NCBI RefSeq assembly: GCF_963082655.1
Contig: NC_081553.1
Location: forward strand, 227,801,827 to 227,865,826
Reading direction: 5' to 3'
DNA: 64,000 bases
DNA from: Stomoxys calcitrans
Taxonomy: Eukaryota > Arthropoda > Insecta > Diptera > Muscidae
The notes beneath the pieces are model-generated. The model worked only from the letters and a program-made list of their open reading frames with translations. It had not been told where the DNA came from and did not search any database. How positions within the stretch are numbered: position 1 is the stretch's first letter; each line of letters begins with the position of its first letter. Positions 23,520 to 36,139 of this stretch are shown here, one piece after another. The translations under genes were made by a program, and so were the position numbers.

Positions 23520-23860
23520 AGCAACAAAAATCAGGAGATATATATGTATGGGAGCTATATCTAAATCTGTAAATATGAACCGATTTCTATGAAATAGTAG
23601 TCAAAACCGGATGATCATATAAATGAGAGCTATGTACATCCAAATCTAAACCTATTTTTCCAATTTTAATACGATTCGGCCCTAGTTCAAAAAGATGCCT
23701 GTACCGAATTTGAAGACGATTGAAGTAAAATTATAACCAGTACTTTGTACACAGAATGATAGGGAAAGACAGACAGACGGACAGGAGACAGTCGGACAGA
23801 CGGACATGGCACAATCGAATCAGTAAGTGATTCTCCGTCGATTGGTATACTCATCAATGA
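23520..23860 (-). mobile_element. Old DINE-type fragment with GACG block
   Basis: It has 'GTATGGGAGCTATATCTAAA', 'GAACCGATTTCTATGAAAT', a GACAGACGGACAG microsatellite at about 23769-23805, and ACATGGCACAATCGAA where active-looking copies have ACATGGCTAGATCGA. It is more divergent than the other copies. Confidence 0.55.
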
Positions 23861-23879
23861 GTCTATCTCAAAACTTTTG

Positions 23880-24240
23880 TACAACTGCATCTCCCATGAC
23901 CTTCAATATACGTGTTCAATATGGTCTGAATCGATCTGTAGTTTGATACAGCTTCCATATAAACCGATCTCCCGATATTGCTTCTTGAGCCCCTAAAAGG
24001 CGCTATTCTTATCTAAATGAACTAAAGTATTACATAATGATTTCTACAATGTTCGGCATTCAATTCATTTATGATCCGAATCGGACTATAACTTGATATA
24101 GCTCCAAAAGCAAGACAGTTCTTATTCATTATATTTTGTTTGTTTTGCCTAAAAAGTGATACCGGTAAAAGAATTCGACAAAAGCGATCTATGGTGGAGG
24201 GTATATAAGATTCGGCCCGGCCGAACTTTTTACTTGTTTT
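23880..24240 (+). mobile_element. DINE-TR palindrome-side fragment
   Basis: One unit and the full right terminus: CTATGGTGGAGGGTATATAA, GATTCGGCCCGGCCGAAC (palindrome intact) and TTTTTACTTGTTTT. The left side is truncated within a repeat unit. Confidence 0.8.
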
Positions 24241-26740
24241 AATTAAATATACAATTTTTTTTAATCGCAAATTGTGAAAAATGTTGTTGATATTATCTTT
24301 CTTTTATTTGCGACAGTTTCAATTAAAAAATCATTTTAATCAATTAATTTCTTGATTGAAACCGTTTTTTATTGTTTTTTATGTACGAATAGGCGGGGAT
24401 GCGATTTGTAAAAGGAGTGACTACTTGAGAAAGTAATTGCCAACCTAATGGATGAGAAGTTTAATCGAAAATCAGTCAAAATCTCAACTCGTGATGAAAA
24501 TCAATGGAAAATCAAAGAAAACTTAAAATGCTTGCATCTTCTCTATGGAAAACCAAATTTTCATTCGTCAAAAAGCAAAAAAGGTGAGATCGAGCTAGGC
24601 TAGATTCAAAAAGCAGGCTTGCCTCTGCTTATTGTCGATTGATGTATTTCCAATTCCGACTTATCAATGCATAGCCTGACTCACTTATCTTCGGTGCACT
24701 CCATTCTTGGCCTTATATTCAACACTGAAATGGTTTCCTTTCTAAGGAATCTGACACTGCTCTTAGAAAAATCCAGGTTTTTTTACATTTTGTTAGGATT
24801 TCAAAAAGCTTATCCTTGGTTCTCTTGACATTAGTAGGACTTGGAGTGCCGTCAAAATGTTTTATTATGGACTTAAATCTGCAGGATCAAGTTTAAATTT
24901 TGCGCTTACAGAAATCATTTTCTTTTTTTTTTTTGATCCCAATTGTGAACAAAACTTTTCGCTTTAATTTCCTTTCTTTGTTTGCTCAACAAAAGAAACG
25001 CAAAATGATATATATCACCTATTCAAGTGCTACTCATAAATTTGAGCCTCCTGCTGTTTCTTCATCTGCTATCCTGCAATTATTTTTCTATGAACTCCTA
25101 GCGTGTCAATGAATTTAATTTTTTTCGCACACAACTTTTTTTTTTTAAGAACCAATAATTCTTGAATATTTCTTTTTTATTTGTGTTATTGTTCAACTTT
25201 TGAATGTAGAATAATTTTTTATTGTGTTTTTCAACGATTATTATTGTTCGAATCTCGTTTCGTATATAGAATGGAACAATTCATCTACTTTTGTTGGATC
25301 TCAGATACAATGAGAAAATAATGAATGCTGGCACAAAGGGAAACTATTCATGACAATGAGAAGGAATGGAAGAAATACAAAATACAGAACCTTAACAAAT
25401 ACAGTCATCGAAGCATTCAACCATCCATAGCGATCCATACATCTATGCCATAGAGCAACAATGTGGTGTTTATTTGCCGGCTTTTCTCCTCGTCCGGGCT
25501 TCCTGTTATTCATACCATTGCCATTTTTTCGTCGTCGATGTTGGTGTTGTTGTTGTTCTACATTCTGTAATTGGGCTATGCAATGGAAAGTGGATTTCTT
25601 TACAGTTGAAATGTTGCCAGGACTAGAACTGACGATTTGGCCTGTAGTGAATAGCGAGCCTGCTGCTGAAGAAGCCTTTTCTTCTTCTTTTGGGTGACAT
25701 TTAATTTCAGGGATTTAGATGACATCACTGCTTCAATTGTTTCACATTTCATTTCTTTTGTTTTTATTGTTTCAACGAATACATGCAACATCCATCCATC
25801 CATTCAGTCATCCTTCGTTCTATTCATACATCCCAATATGGATTGTCGCTGCTGTTTTATGTATTCCTCCATGGTATATGGTGTATGTCATCAACCCAAA
25901 TACAATGTTTGCGCTTACAAAAGAACCTTAACTCAGCGGCCACATCTACTATGGGTATCTGCTATGCCATCCAAGAGATGGATACAAGATGCATGGATGG
26001 ATGGATGGATGGCTGTATGAAATATTATCACAAGGGCTTTTTGTTTAAATTGAAAAATGGGAAAAAAGCCAACATACACACTATTTCCCTAGAAGAGATG
26101 AAATGAAACCATAGATCCAAAAACAAAAAAAGTGAATAGAGCGCCCAACACAATCGCCCGCTGGAAGCCCACAAACAAACAAAAATTTGTTGCCACCAAA
26201 GAAATGAGTGAGTGTGTGTGTTTTTCAAAAAAGACCGAAACAAAGTAAAACTTCCATAAATTATAAAATTCGAATGAATGAATGATTATAAAGGGCAAAG
26301 ATATTGGATGACAACAGGCACATAAAAAGTAAAAGGCACAGATTTTTGCTAGCGAATGACATTGTTTTTAATAATAACAGAAAAAAAAAGTGATTTACTG
26401 TAGACTACATCGTAGAAGCCTGGCAAGTTTACCCAGTTCTATGCAAAATATAGAACGGGGTCTTTATTTCCTTGCATGGTTTCTTAAGATCATAGATACC
26501 ATCGACAAAAGGCAAACAATCAAAAGTTCTAAACCTACCCCTTTTTTTTGTCAGGAAAGAGATTCTACTACAGTGAATAGAATGCAGATACAATAGTAAT
26601 GAAGGTTTTGTAATTAATGAGAAGCTCTTTCGGTTGAAAATTATAAAAAAAAATATTTTGCAATTGCGACTTATTTTATTAATATCACACCAAACACCAT
26701 ATATACTACGTAGCATTTAAAAGAAAAAAAAATATTTCAA
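24241..26740. other. Unique-looking interval with CATC/GATG simple repeats
   Basis: (CATC)n lies near 25789-25805, and its complement (GATG)n near 25993-26012. A- and T-runs and a GTTGTTGTTG stretch (about 25545) are present. No credible coding block was found. Confidence 0.45.
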
Positions 26741-28960
26741 GACATTCAAAATCGAATGTCTGCAAAGAGCTTAGATAAGGAAAGTGATGTTCACCCATAA
26801 TCCTAAGCTTGACCATCTCCAACTCCTCCTTATCGCCAAAGATCCTGCAGCGTTTTGATATCGAAATAGCAAGTCTGGACTCCCACCAATACCCCGAGAT
26901 TGCTCTTCTTGAGCTCGTGAACAATCGATGTCCTTGTCCCCAAAATCTCGGCCACAGGACCTTTGACGCCCTACAGAACGAAGCGTACAGAACTGAAACT
27001 AAAAAACTTCATCGACTGTAGTTGTGACCCGGAAGTCATCCCAGGCCCTTACAGAAGTCCAGAATGATAAGACAATCGAATGTCTGTAAAGAGCTTAGAT
27101 AAGGAAAGAGTTGTTCACCAATAATCCCACGAATTACCTCACCATGTCGGGCCATAGCAAAAGCTTGACCATCTCTAACTCCTCCTCCATGCCAAAGATC
27201 CTGCAGAACACCTCCTTGTCTCAGGCCCACACCAAATTCAGCGATTTGAAATGGTAAGGGCAGGACTCGGGACTCCCACCAATGCTCCAACCTGGCTCTT
27301 CTGTCCTTGGACAACCGATGTCCTCGTTCCCGAGAACCTCGGCCACAGGACCTTTGATGCCCTACGGAACGAAGCGCACAGAACTATAGCTGAAAAACCT
27401 CATTGTCTGTAGTTGTGCCCCGGAAGTCATCCCAGGCCCTTACAGAAGTCCAGAATGGCAAGACAATCGAATGTCTGTAAAGAGCTTAGATAAGGAAAGA
27501 GTTGTTCGAAAATAATCCCACGAATTACCTCACCATGTCGGGTCATAGCAAAAGCTTGACCATCTCCAACTCCTCCTCATTGCCAAAGATCCTGCAGAAG
27601 ACCTCCTCGTCTCAGGCCCACATCAAAGTCAACGATTTGAAATGGTAATGGCAGGACTCGGGACTCCCACCAACGCTCCAAGCTGGCTCTTTTTCAGTCC
27701 TTGGACAACCGATGTCCTCGTTCCCGAGAACCTCGGCCACAGGACCTTTGATGCCCTACGGAACGAAGCGCACAGAACTGAAACTGAAAAACTTCATCGA
27801 CTGTAGTTCTGCCCCAGAAATCATCCCAGGCACTTATAGAAGTCCAGAATGACAAGACAATCGAATGTCTCTAAAGAGCTTAGATAAGGAAAGAGTTGTT
27901 CACCAATAATCCCACGAATTACCTCACCATGTCGGGCCATAGCAAAAGCTTGACCATCTCAACTCCTCAACGCGAAAGATCTTAAGGAACTTCTTTTCTT
28001 CTCAGGTCCATACCAAAGTCAGCGATTTGAAACGGTAAGGGCAGGACTCGGGACCCCAACAATGCTCCAAGCTCGCTCTTCTTCAGTAACTGGACAATCG
28101 ATGTCCTCGTTCCCGAGAACCTCGGCCACAGGACCTTTGACGCCCGCAGCGCACAGAACTTAAACTAAAAAACCTCATCGACTGTAGTTGTGCCTCGGAA
28201 GTCATCCCAGGCCCTTACAGAAGTCCAGAATAACAAGACAATCGAATGTCTGTAAAGAGCTTAGATAAGGAAAGAGTTGTTCACCAATAATCCCACGAAT
28301 TACCTCACCTTGTCGGGCCATAGCAAAAGCTTGACCATCTCCAACTCTTCCTCATTACCAAAGATCCTGCAGAACACCTCCTCGTCTCAGGCCCATACCA
28401 AAGTCAGCGATTTGACATGGTAAGGGCAGGACTCGGGACTCCCACCTTTGCTCCAAGCTGGCTCTTCTTCAGTTCCTGGACAATCGATTTCCTCGTTCCC
28501 GAGAACCTCGGCCACAGGACCTTTGACGCCCTGCAGCCTGCAGCGCACAGAACTGAAACTGAAAAACTTCATCGACTGTAGTTCTGCCCCGGAAGTCATA
28601 CCAGGCAATCGAATGTCTGTAAAGAGCTCAGATAAAGAAAGAGGTGTTCACCCATAATCCCACGAATTACTCCAGCATGTCGAGCCATAGCAAAAGCTTG
28701 ACCATCTCAACTCCTCCTCAACGACAAAGTTGTTGAGGAACTACTTTTCGTCTTAGGCCCACATCAAAGTCAACGATTTGAAATGGTAATGGCAGGACTC
28801 GGGACACCCACCAAAGACCCAAATTCGCTCTTCTTCAGTCCCTGGACAACCGATGTCCTCGTTCCCGAGAACCTCAGCCAAAGGACATTTGATGACCTGT
28901 AGCCCGTAGCGCCAGCCTGTGCAAATGCGGCAGCCAGATCTTTCAGCACCGCCTAACTGT
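26741..28960. repeat. Satellite of about 390 bp, six copies
   Basis: Copies begin with 'CAATCGAATGTCTGTAAAGA' or close variants near 26750, 27075, 27468, 27858, 28240 and 28608. Spacing is about 393, 390, 385 and 365 bp after the first, shorter copy. Each contains CATAGCAAAAGCTTGACCAT, GATCCTGCAGAA, GGCAGGACTCGGGACTCCCA and TCGGCCACAGGACCTTTGA. Read on the minus strand, parts are open for 60-95 codons, but frames are broken differently in each copy, so coding is not supported. GC content is higher than in the flanks. Confidence 0.85.
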
Positions 28961-29105
28961 CCTCATATATACTGGCAGTCTGATATGGCCCCCGCTGCTG
29001 ACCCAGGATCACATCCAAGGATTGTAGAAACCTCAAACTGGAAAACCTACACCCATCCAGAAATCTGTGTGACTCCCTACCGACACTCCTTCCCCAGTGT
29101 CCCTA

Positions 29106-30475
29106 AAGGTTTTGGGCCGATAAAAGGCGCACTTATTATCCGATGTCGCCGAAATTTGGGACAGTGAGTTAAGTAAAGCCCCCCGACATATTTCTGCAAT
29201 ATGGAACAGATCGGTCCAGATTTCTATATAGTTGCCATATAGACCGATCTCTCGATTTGTCTTGCGCTTAAGGTCTGACTTCGCTGAAATTTGGGACAGT
29301 GAGTTGTGTTAGTCCCTTCGACATACTTCTGTAATTTGGCCCAGATCGGTCCAGATTTGTATATAGCTGCTATATAGACCGATCTCTCGATTTAATGTTT
29401 TGAGCCCATAAAAGGCGCACTTATTGTCCGATGTCGCCGAAATTTGGGACAGTATGTTAGTTAAAGCCCCCCGACATATTTCTGCAATATGGCACAGATC
29501 GGTTCAGATTTGTATATAGCTGCCATATAGACCGATCTCTCGATTTAATGTTTTGAGCCCATAAAAGGCGCACTTATTATCCGATGTCGCCGAAATTTTG
29601 GACAGTGAGTTAAGTAAAGCCCCCCGACATATTTCTGCAATATGGCACAGATCGGTCTAGATTTGGATATAGCTGCCATATAGACCGATCTCTCGATTTA
29701 AGGTTTTGGGCCCATAAAAGTCGCTTTTGTTATCCGGTTGCGCCGAAATTTGGGACATTGAGTTGTGTTTGACTTGTCGACATCCTTCTGCAATTTGGCC
29801 TAGATCGGTCCAGATTTGTATATAGTTGCCATATAGACCGATCTTTCGATTTAAGGTTTTGGGGCCATAAAAGGCGCATTTATTGTCCGATTTCGCTGAA
29901 ATTTGGGACAGTGAGTTGTGTTGGTCCCTTCGACATCCTTCTTCAATTTGGCTCAGATCGGTCTAGATTTGTATATAGCTGCCATATAGACCGATCTCTT
30001 GATTTAAGGTTTTAGGGCCATAAAAGGCTCATTTATTGTCCGATTTCGCCGAAATTTGGGACAGTGAGTTGCGTTAGGCCTTGCGACATCCTTCTTCAAT
30101 TTGGTCCAAATCATTTCAGATTTGGATATAGCTGCCATATAGACCGACTTTTCGATTTAAGGTTTTGGGCTGATAAAAGGCGCTTTTATTGCCCGATGTC
30201 GCCTAAATTTGGGACAGTGAGTTGTGTGAGGCCCTTCGACATCTTTTTTCAATTTGGCTCAGATCGGTCCGGATTTGGATATAGCTGCCATATAGACCGA
30301 TCTTTCAATTTAAGGTTTTGAGGCCATAAAAGGCTAATTTTTTATCCGATTTTGCCAAAATTTGGAACAGTGAGTTGTGTTAGGCCCTTCGACATACTTC
30401 TTCAATTTGGCCCAGATCGATCCAGATTTGGATATAGCTGCCATATAGACCGTTCTCAAGATTTAAGGTCTTGAT
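29106..30475 (+). repeat. DINE-TR central tandem array without termini
   Basis: Nine units of about 150 bp carry 'CCATAAAAGGCGCATTTATT', 'CGCCGAAATTTGGGACAGTG' and 'ATATAGCTGCCATATAGACC'. Neither the GTCY/TATACCC end nor the palindrome end is attached, so it is either an internal remnant or an array expanded as a satellite. The open frame at 30064-30321 is a repeat translation with a 51-residue period. Confidence 0.85.
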
Positions 30476-31660
30476 CAAAAATTTAAGAAGAACATTAATC
30501 GAAGCTCTTGACTTTGTTCGGCCATATATATCACGTCCTGATAAATAAGGTTTCCAAAACTGCTAGCCCAATGGCTAATGACATTTTAATAACTCTTCCA
30601 TAGATTCACCATTATTCATTCTCTTTATCCTTGTTAGCAAAATATTTTTGACGAAATCCATGCGGCTTTAAAAACAAATCACCTGTTTCTACACAGATAG
30701 TAAAAGAAAGAAAACTAAAAGGGGAAGGAGTTCATTTCACTTTTTATAAAATCCCCCACTGGCTAAAGCTGTACAAATACTCAAGGAAGCAGAACATTTT
30801 CAATTCAGTTTATTTTCTTACCTAGAACAGCAACAACAACAACAGAAATAATGGCCACAAAAGGCCATTGCTGGAAAGGCAATTCGTGCGTTTCATGCAT
30901 TTTAAAGCAACTTTTGTTGTCTCATTTTATTGTTTGAAGAATAACTTTTTGCTATTGTTGATGTTAAATTTAAAGGTGAAACCTTTTTCGATGAAAAACT
31001 CAAAGGTTGTAATCATAAAATTCCCTGTGAGGGACGAGTGCTAGGAGTCCATTGGCCTAAGCCATATCCTACCATTGGCCTTTACATACTTCATTTGTAT
31101 GTTTGTTCTGTGTGCGCTGCTTTATTGTCTTTACAAGGATAATCTTGTATGAGCTCTTCAACATTTGGAATTATTCTTCAATCCTCTATCTTGGTATTTC
31201 TAGCATTGGTTTAAAGAGAATGTGGATTTTTTCACAGTTCACTTTGTGTAACACCTCTTGTCGGGGGGCGGGGGCAGGTGCTAAGCGCACAGGTAGGTAT
31301 TGTGTGGCAAATATAACACCTTTCATATGTAAAAGGTCGCTGCATTATGTTTTCAGCTTAATGACAGGTTCTAGTCTTTATCGCTTAACTAAAGATAAAG
31401 TGGGGCAAGGTTAAAAACCTGAAAAAGTAAAAATGAGATATAGTGAAGATTAGTAAAAACATTTTGAAGAAAATTTTTGAATTTTGGGTTTTTATATGGA
31501 AATAAATAAATAAAACACATCTTAAAATTTTAGGATTTTTAGAAAATTACTTCGAAATTTGATATTCTAAAAAAATTATACTGAAATAATTTTAAATTTT
31601 TTTAGAACGATAAAGCAAATCTTCATTAATATCGATGATACAAACCGGATACAAATATGT
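30476..31660. other. Unique-looking interval
   Basis: It contains AACAACAACAACAG near 30831-30845 and AT-rich DNA. No supported gene was found. Confidence 0.45.
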
Positions 31661-31663
31661 ATG

Positions 31664-31968
31664 CAATCCTTACCGTATCGCAGAGGTTATCATGTCCGCC
31701 TATGACGCTGAACACCTGGGTTCGAATCCTGGCGAGACCATCAGGAAAGCTTTACAACGGTGGTTTTCCCCTCCTAATGCTGGCAACATTTGTGAGGTAC
31801 TATGCCATGTAAAACTTTTCTCCAAAGAGGTGTCACACTGCGGCACGCCGTTCGGACTCGGCTATAAAAAGGAGGCCCCTTATCATTGAGCTTAAACTTG
31901 AATCGGACTGCACTCACTGATAGGTGAGAAGTTTGCCCCTGTTCCTTAGTGGAAAGTTCATGTGTGAA
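31664..31968 (+). mobile_element. SINE-2, tRNA-derived, near full length
   Basis: The head has a box A-like CGCAGAGGTTATCATGTCC and a perfect box B GGTTCGAATCC. The conserved body has ATCAGGAAAGCTTTACAACG, ATTTGTGAGGTACTATGCCA, CACTGCGGCACGCCGTTCGG and CCTTATCATTGAGCTTAAAC. The tail is GATAGGTGAGAAGTTTGCCC. It lies immediately upstream of a LINE C-terminal fragment. Confidence 0.82.
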
Positions 31969-32401
31969 ATTTGCTATTTGCAAGCAGTTTAGAAACAAGG
32001 CCACCTCCCGACAGACGATGATTAGACTATACAAGACACTGATACTACCCGTGTTGCAATATGCTCCTGAGGCATGGGTACTTGTGAAAGCAGATGAGGC
32101 AGTGCTTGGAGAATTTGAGAGAAAGATTCTTCGTAAAATATATGGACCAGTTTGCGATAATGGAAAATATAGGTGAGCTGTATGACGACGATAGCATAGT
32201 TACAGGCTACAAAATACAACAGCTGCGTTGGCTAGGACATGTTGTCAGAACGGATGAAGAAGCTCCAGCAAAGAAGTCTTTTAAAGGCAAACACGGTGGT
32301 ACACGCAAACCGGGAAAACCAAAAGCCCGATGGAAAGATCAAGTGGTGGGAGACACCACGAAACTTGGTGTCGAAGATTTTAGTATGAGCGCAGAAGATC
32401 G
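31969..32401 (+). pseudogene. LINE C-terminal domain fragment
   Basis: Two overlapping frames read MIRLYKTLILPVLQYAPEAW with FERKILRKIYGPVCDNGKYR, then ELYDDDSIVTGYKIQQLRWL, GHVVRTDEEAPAKKSF, KPKARWKDQVVGD and GVEDF. This is the well-known region after the RT domain in many non-LTR retrotransposons (LYKTLILPVL..YG.E.W; RLRWLGH; GRP..RW). The usual arginine-rich residues between GKYR and ELY are deleted, shifting the frame. It has no catalytic motif. It runs directly into a DINE-TR array, extending the downstream frame. Confidence 0.82.
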
Positions 32402-33309
32402 AGCGAAATTTCAGCCAAATCGGATAAAAATTGCGTCTTCCAGGTGCTCAAGAAGACAAATCGGGAGATCGGTTTATATGGGAGCTATATCAGGTTATAG
32501 ACCAATTTGGACCGTACTTGGCACAGTTGTCGAAAGTCATAACAAAATACTAAATGCAAAGTTTCAGCCGAATCCCGCAAAAATTGTGGCTTGTAAAGTC
32601 TTTAGAAGTCATATCTGGAGATCGGTTTATATGGGAGCTATACTCAAATCTGAACCGGTATGTCCCATTTGCAATCCCCAACGATCTACATCGATATTAA
32701 GTATCTGTGCAAAATTTCAAGCGACTAGCTTTACGCGTTCGACCTCCATCGTGATTTTAACAGACGGACGGACGGACATGGCTAGATCGAGTCATCGGAT
32801 AAAAATTGCTGCTTGTAAGGGCTCAAGAAGTCAAATCGGGAGATCGGTTTATATGGGAGCTATATCAGGTTATAGACCGATTCGGACCATACTTAACACA
32901 GTTGTTGGAAGTCATAACGGAACACTACGTGCAAAATTTCAGCCAAATCGGACAAAAATTGCGTCTACCAGGTGCTCAAGAAGTCAAATCGGGAGATCGA
33001 TTTATATGGGAGCTATATTAGGTTATAGACCGATTCGGACCGTACTTAACACAGTTATTAGAAACCATAGAGGAACACTATATGCAAAATTTCAGCCGAA
33101 TCGGACAAAAATTGCGGCATCCAAGGGCTCAAGAAGTCAAATGGAGAGATCGGTTTATATGGGAGCTATATCCAAATCTGAAGCGATATGTCCCATTTGC
33201 AATCCCCAACGATCTACATCGATTTTAAGTATCTGTGCAAATTTTCAAGCGGCTTGCCTTACGCGTTCGACCTCTATCGTGATTATGACAGATGGACGGA
33301 CGGTTTTGA
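32402..33309 (-). mobile_element. DINE-TR array with two GACG remnants
   Basis: Units of 153 bp carry 'GCAAAATTTCAGCCAAATCG' and 'CGGGAGATCGGTTTATATGG'. The INE-like subterminal block with GACGGACGGACATGGCTAG appears at about 32700-32790 and is followed at once by more units. A second copy ends at GATGGACGGACGG (33292-33304). This suggests unequal exchange inside the element. No terminus is present. Confidence 0.75.
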
Positions 33310-34680
33310 AATCGCTCTACAATCTTTAAAAATAGAGGTATTAGGCTGAAATTTTGCACAGATTCGTTTTTTGTCCATAAGCAGGTTAAGTTCAAAGATG
33401 GGCTACATCGGACTGTATCTTGATATAGTCCCCATATAGACCGATCCGCCGATTTAGCATCTTAGGCCCATAAAAGCCACATTTATTATCCGATATTGCT
33501 GAAATTTGGGACAGTGAGTTAAGTTAGGCCCTTCGACATCCTTCGTCATTTTGTCTCAGATCGGTCTAGATTTGGATATAGCTGCCATATAGACCGATCC
33601 TCCGATTTAGGGTCTTAGGCCCATAAAAGACACATTTATTATCCGATTTTGCTGAAATTTGGTACAGTGATATGTGTTAGGCCCTTCGACATCCTTCGTC
33701 AATTTGGCATAGATCGGTCTAGATTTGGATATAGCTGCCATATAGACCGATTTCTCGATTTGAGGTTATGGGCCCATAAAAGGCGCATTTATTGTCCAAT
33801 GTCGCCGAAATTTGGAACAGTGAGTTAAGTTAAGCCTCTTGATAAACTTCTGCAATGTGGCAGAGATCGCTCCAGATTTGGATATAGCTGCCATATAGAC
33901 CGATCCGCCGATTTAGGGTCTTAGGCCCATAAAAGGCACATTTATTATTCGATTTTGCTGAAATTTGGTAAAGTGAGTTAAGTTATGCCTCTCGACATCT
34001 TTCTGCAATATGTCACAGATCGGTTCAGATTTGGATATAGCCGCCATAAAGACCGATCCGCCGATTTAGGGTCTTAGGCCCATAAAAGACACATTTATTA
34101 TCCGATTTTGCTGAAATTCGGGACAGTGAGTTAAGTTAGGCCTCTCGACATCTTTCTGCAATTTGGTCAAGATCGGTTCAGATTTGGATATAGCTGCCGT
34201 ATAGACCGATCCGCCGATTTAGGATCCAAGGCCCATAAAAGCGACATTTATTATCCGATGTCCCCTAAATTTGGGACAATGAGTTGTGTTAGGCCCCTTG
34301 ACATCCCTCTGCAATATGGCACATATCGGTTCAGATTTGCATATAGCTGCCATATAGACCGGTCTCTCAATTTAAGGTCTTAGGCCGATAAAAGGCGCAT
34401 TATTATCTGATGTCGCCGAACTTTGAGACAGTGAGTTATATTAAGTTCCTCGACATCCTTCTGCAATATGACACAGATCGGATTTGATTTTGATATAGCT
34501 GCCATATAGACCGATCCGCCGATTTAGGGTCTTAGGCCCATAAAAGCCACATTTATTATCCGATTTTGCTGAAATTCGTGACAGTGAGTTAAGTTAGGCC
34601 CCTCGACATCTTTCTGCAATATGGCACAGATCGGTCCAGATTTGGATATAGCTACCACTTAGACCGATCTCTCTGTCCGT
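33310..34680 (+). mobile_element. DINE-TR, INE-side partial, joined head-to-head with the preceding copy
   Basis: Starting in the microsatellite, the sequence switches orientation: TTTTGAAATCGCTCTACAAT, AAAAATAGAGGTATTAGGCT and CCATAAGCAGGTTAAGTTC are the plus-strand INE-side of the CCCACCACC subfamily. About nine units follow with 'GCCGATTTAGGGTCTTAGGC'. It stops at 34676 without a palindrome end. Confidence 0.78.
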
Positions 34681-34696
34681 TTGTCTAAATAACATA

Positions 34697-34934
34697 TTGG
34701 GTTGCCCAAAAAGTAATTACGGATTTTTTAAAAGAAAGTAAATGCATTTTTAGTAAAACTTAGAATGAACTTTAATCAAATATACTTTTTTTACACTTTT
34801 TTTCTAAAGCAAGCTAAAAGTAACAGCTGATAACTGACAGAAGAAAGAATGCAATTACAGAGTCACAAGCCGTTGAAAAAATTTGTCAACGCCGACTATA
34901 TGAAAAATCCGCAATTACTTTTTGGGCAACCCAA
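34697..34934 (+). mobile_element. MITE-m copy 1 (mariner-type, 238 bp)
   Basis: Terminal inverted repeats of about 30 bp begin TTGGGTTGCCCAAAAAGTAA and end in the complement TTACTTTTTGGGCAACCCAA. TA flanks both ends (34695-34696 and 34935-34936). The interior is non-coding and shared by all seven copies in the window. The terminus resembles those of cecropia-subfamily mariners such as Hsmar1 (AAAAGTAATTGCGG); that link is from memory. Confidence 0.92.
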
Positions 34935-34936
34935 TA

Positions 34937-36130
34937 TTACGCATACCTGACAATTTAGTAAATGTTGCTCTATTAACTCCCCCCCCCCCCCCAAGGTAAT
35001 GGCAACGTCCGCTAAAACTTGATTAAATTCAAATCCCCCCTGAATTAGGTTAAAACGGCTGCTTCATTGATATATCGACATTCGAGGTTCTTTGTTTATG
35101 ACTGGTTGGCCAATATAAAAATATTTAGTAACGCAAATAGAATGTTGTCTGTTCGAACAGTAATCTTTAAAAAATTCTTAATATTTATTATGTTGTAAAA
35201 ATTATGTCTTTGTTTGTTCGTTGCCATTCGAGTGATAAAATAAATTATTCAATAACAAAAAAACATACAACAACCTTATAAACATGAATCCATAAAGACA
35301 CTCCTCGAAAGAAATATGCCGCAGTGTTTCATTGTTAGCTCTAACGCAAAACATATGCGCCTTGGAATTAAATTTCCAATGGTAGTAGGCCATAAATCAT
35401 AAGAAATAATTGCTAAAAGTCAATACGTAATAGACGATATTGGAAATTTCATGACTTTATAGACTGCTTTTGAATAAACCTGTCACAATAATTTTTGAAT
35501 TATATGCACTTTATCCGTTTTGAAATATGTGACGCTTAAAAATCTGGGAATAAAAATTTGATATTTGACATTGTGTAAGATTAAATAAAATTAAACTACG
35601 TTATTGGAATGGTAGATTTCATAAATAAGATTTTTTTGTACAAATTTAAAATTAGACGTATTATATAAAGCAGTCGTTCAACAATATACAGGGTAGCTGA
35701 CACAAAGTGTTACCACTTCAAACAACCATATTTTTTGGTATGAAAATATTTTCTAATGATTAAAATGTGTGGAAATAATCGAAAGTCGAGTCGTTCAAAA
35801 CCCAAGTTGCAAGCTGCACGATGTGCAACTTTGACTTGCTCTCTTAAATGGACCAAATAGAAAAAGGCCATCCGCTTGGCATCTGACACATTGGACAGCC
35901 ACTGTGTTGACGAAATAAAGTGCGGCATATGATTTTGTTGCCCTTCTTGGCTTATACGTAATTTGTGCACAGCGTGCCGTAGTTCGACACCTAATGGCGG
36001 AGAAGTTTTGCATGGCATACCTCACAAATGTCGCTAGCATTAGAAGGGATGATCACCACGGAAATTTCTTTTTCGATTTTCTCGCCAGGATTTGAACCCG
36101 AACGTTCAGCGCCATTGGTAGCCTCCTTTA
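34937..36130. other. Unique-looking interval, C-tract and a decayed SINE
   Basis: A run of about 12 C residues lies at 34980-34991. The remainder is AT-rich and without a recognisable gene, apart from the SINE-2 remnant listed separately. Confidence 0.45.
35966..36125 (-). mobile_element. SINE-2 remnant, tRNA head half
   Basis: The minus strand carries a box B-like GGGTTCAAATCCTGGCG, with CATGGCATACCTCACAAATG and GCTAGCATTAGAAGGGATGA on the plus strand matching the family body. The 3' half is absent or unrecognisable. Confidence 0.65.
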
Positions 36131-36139
36131 TAAACGCTT

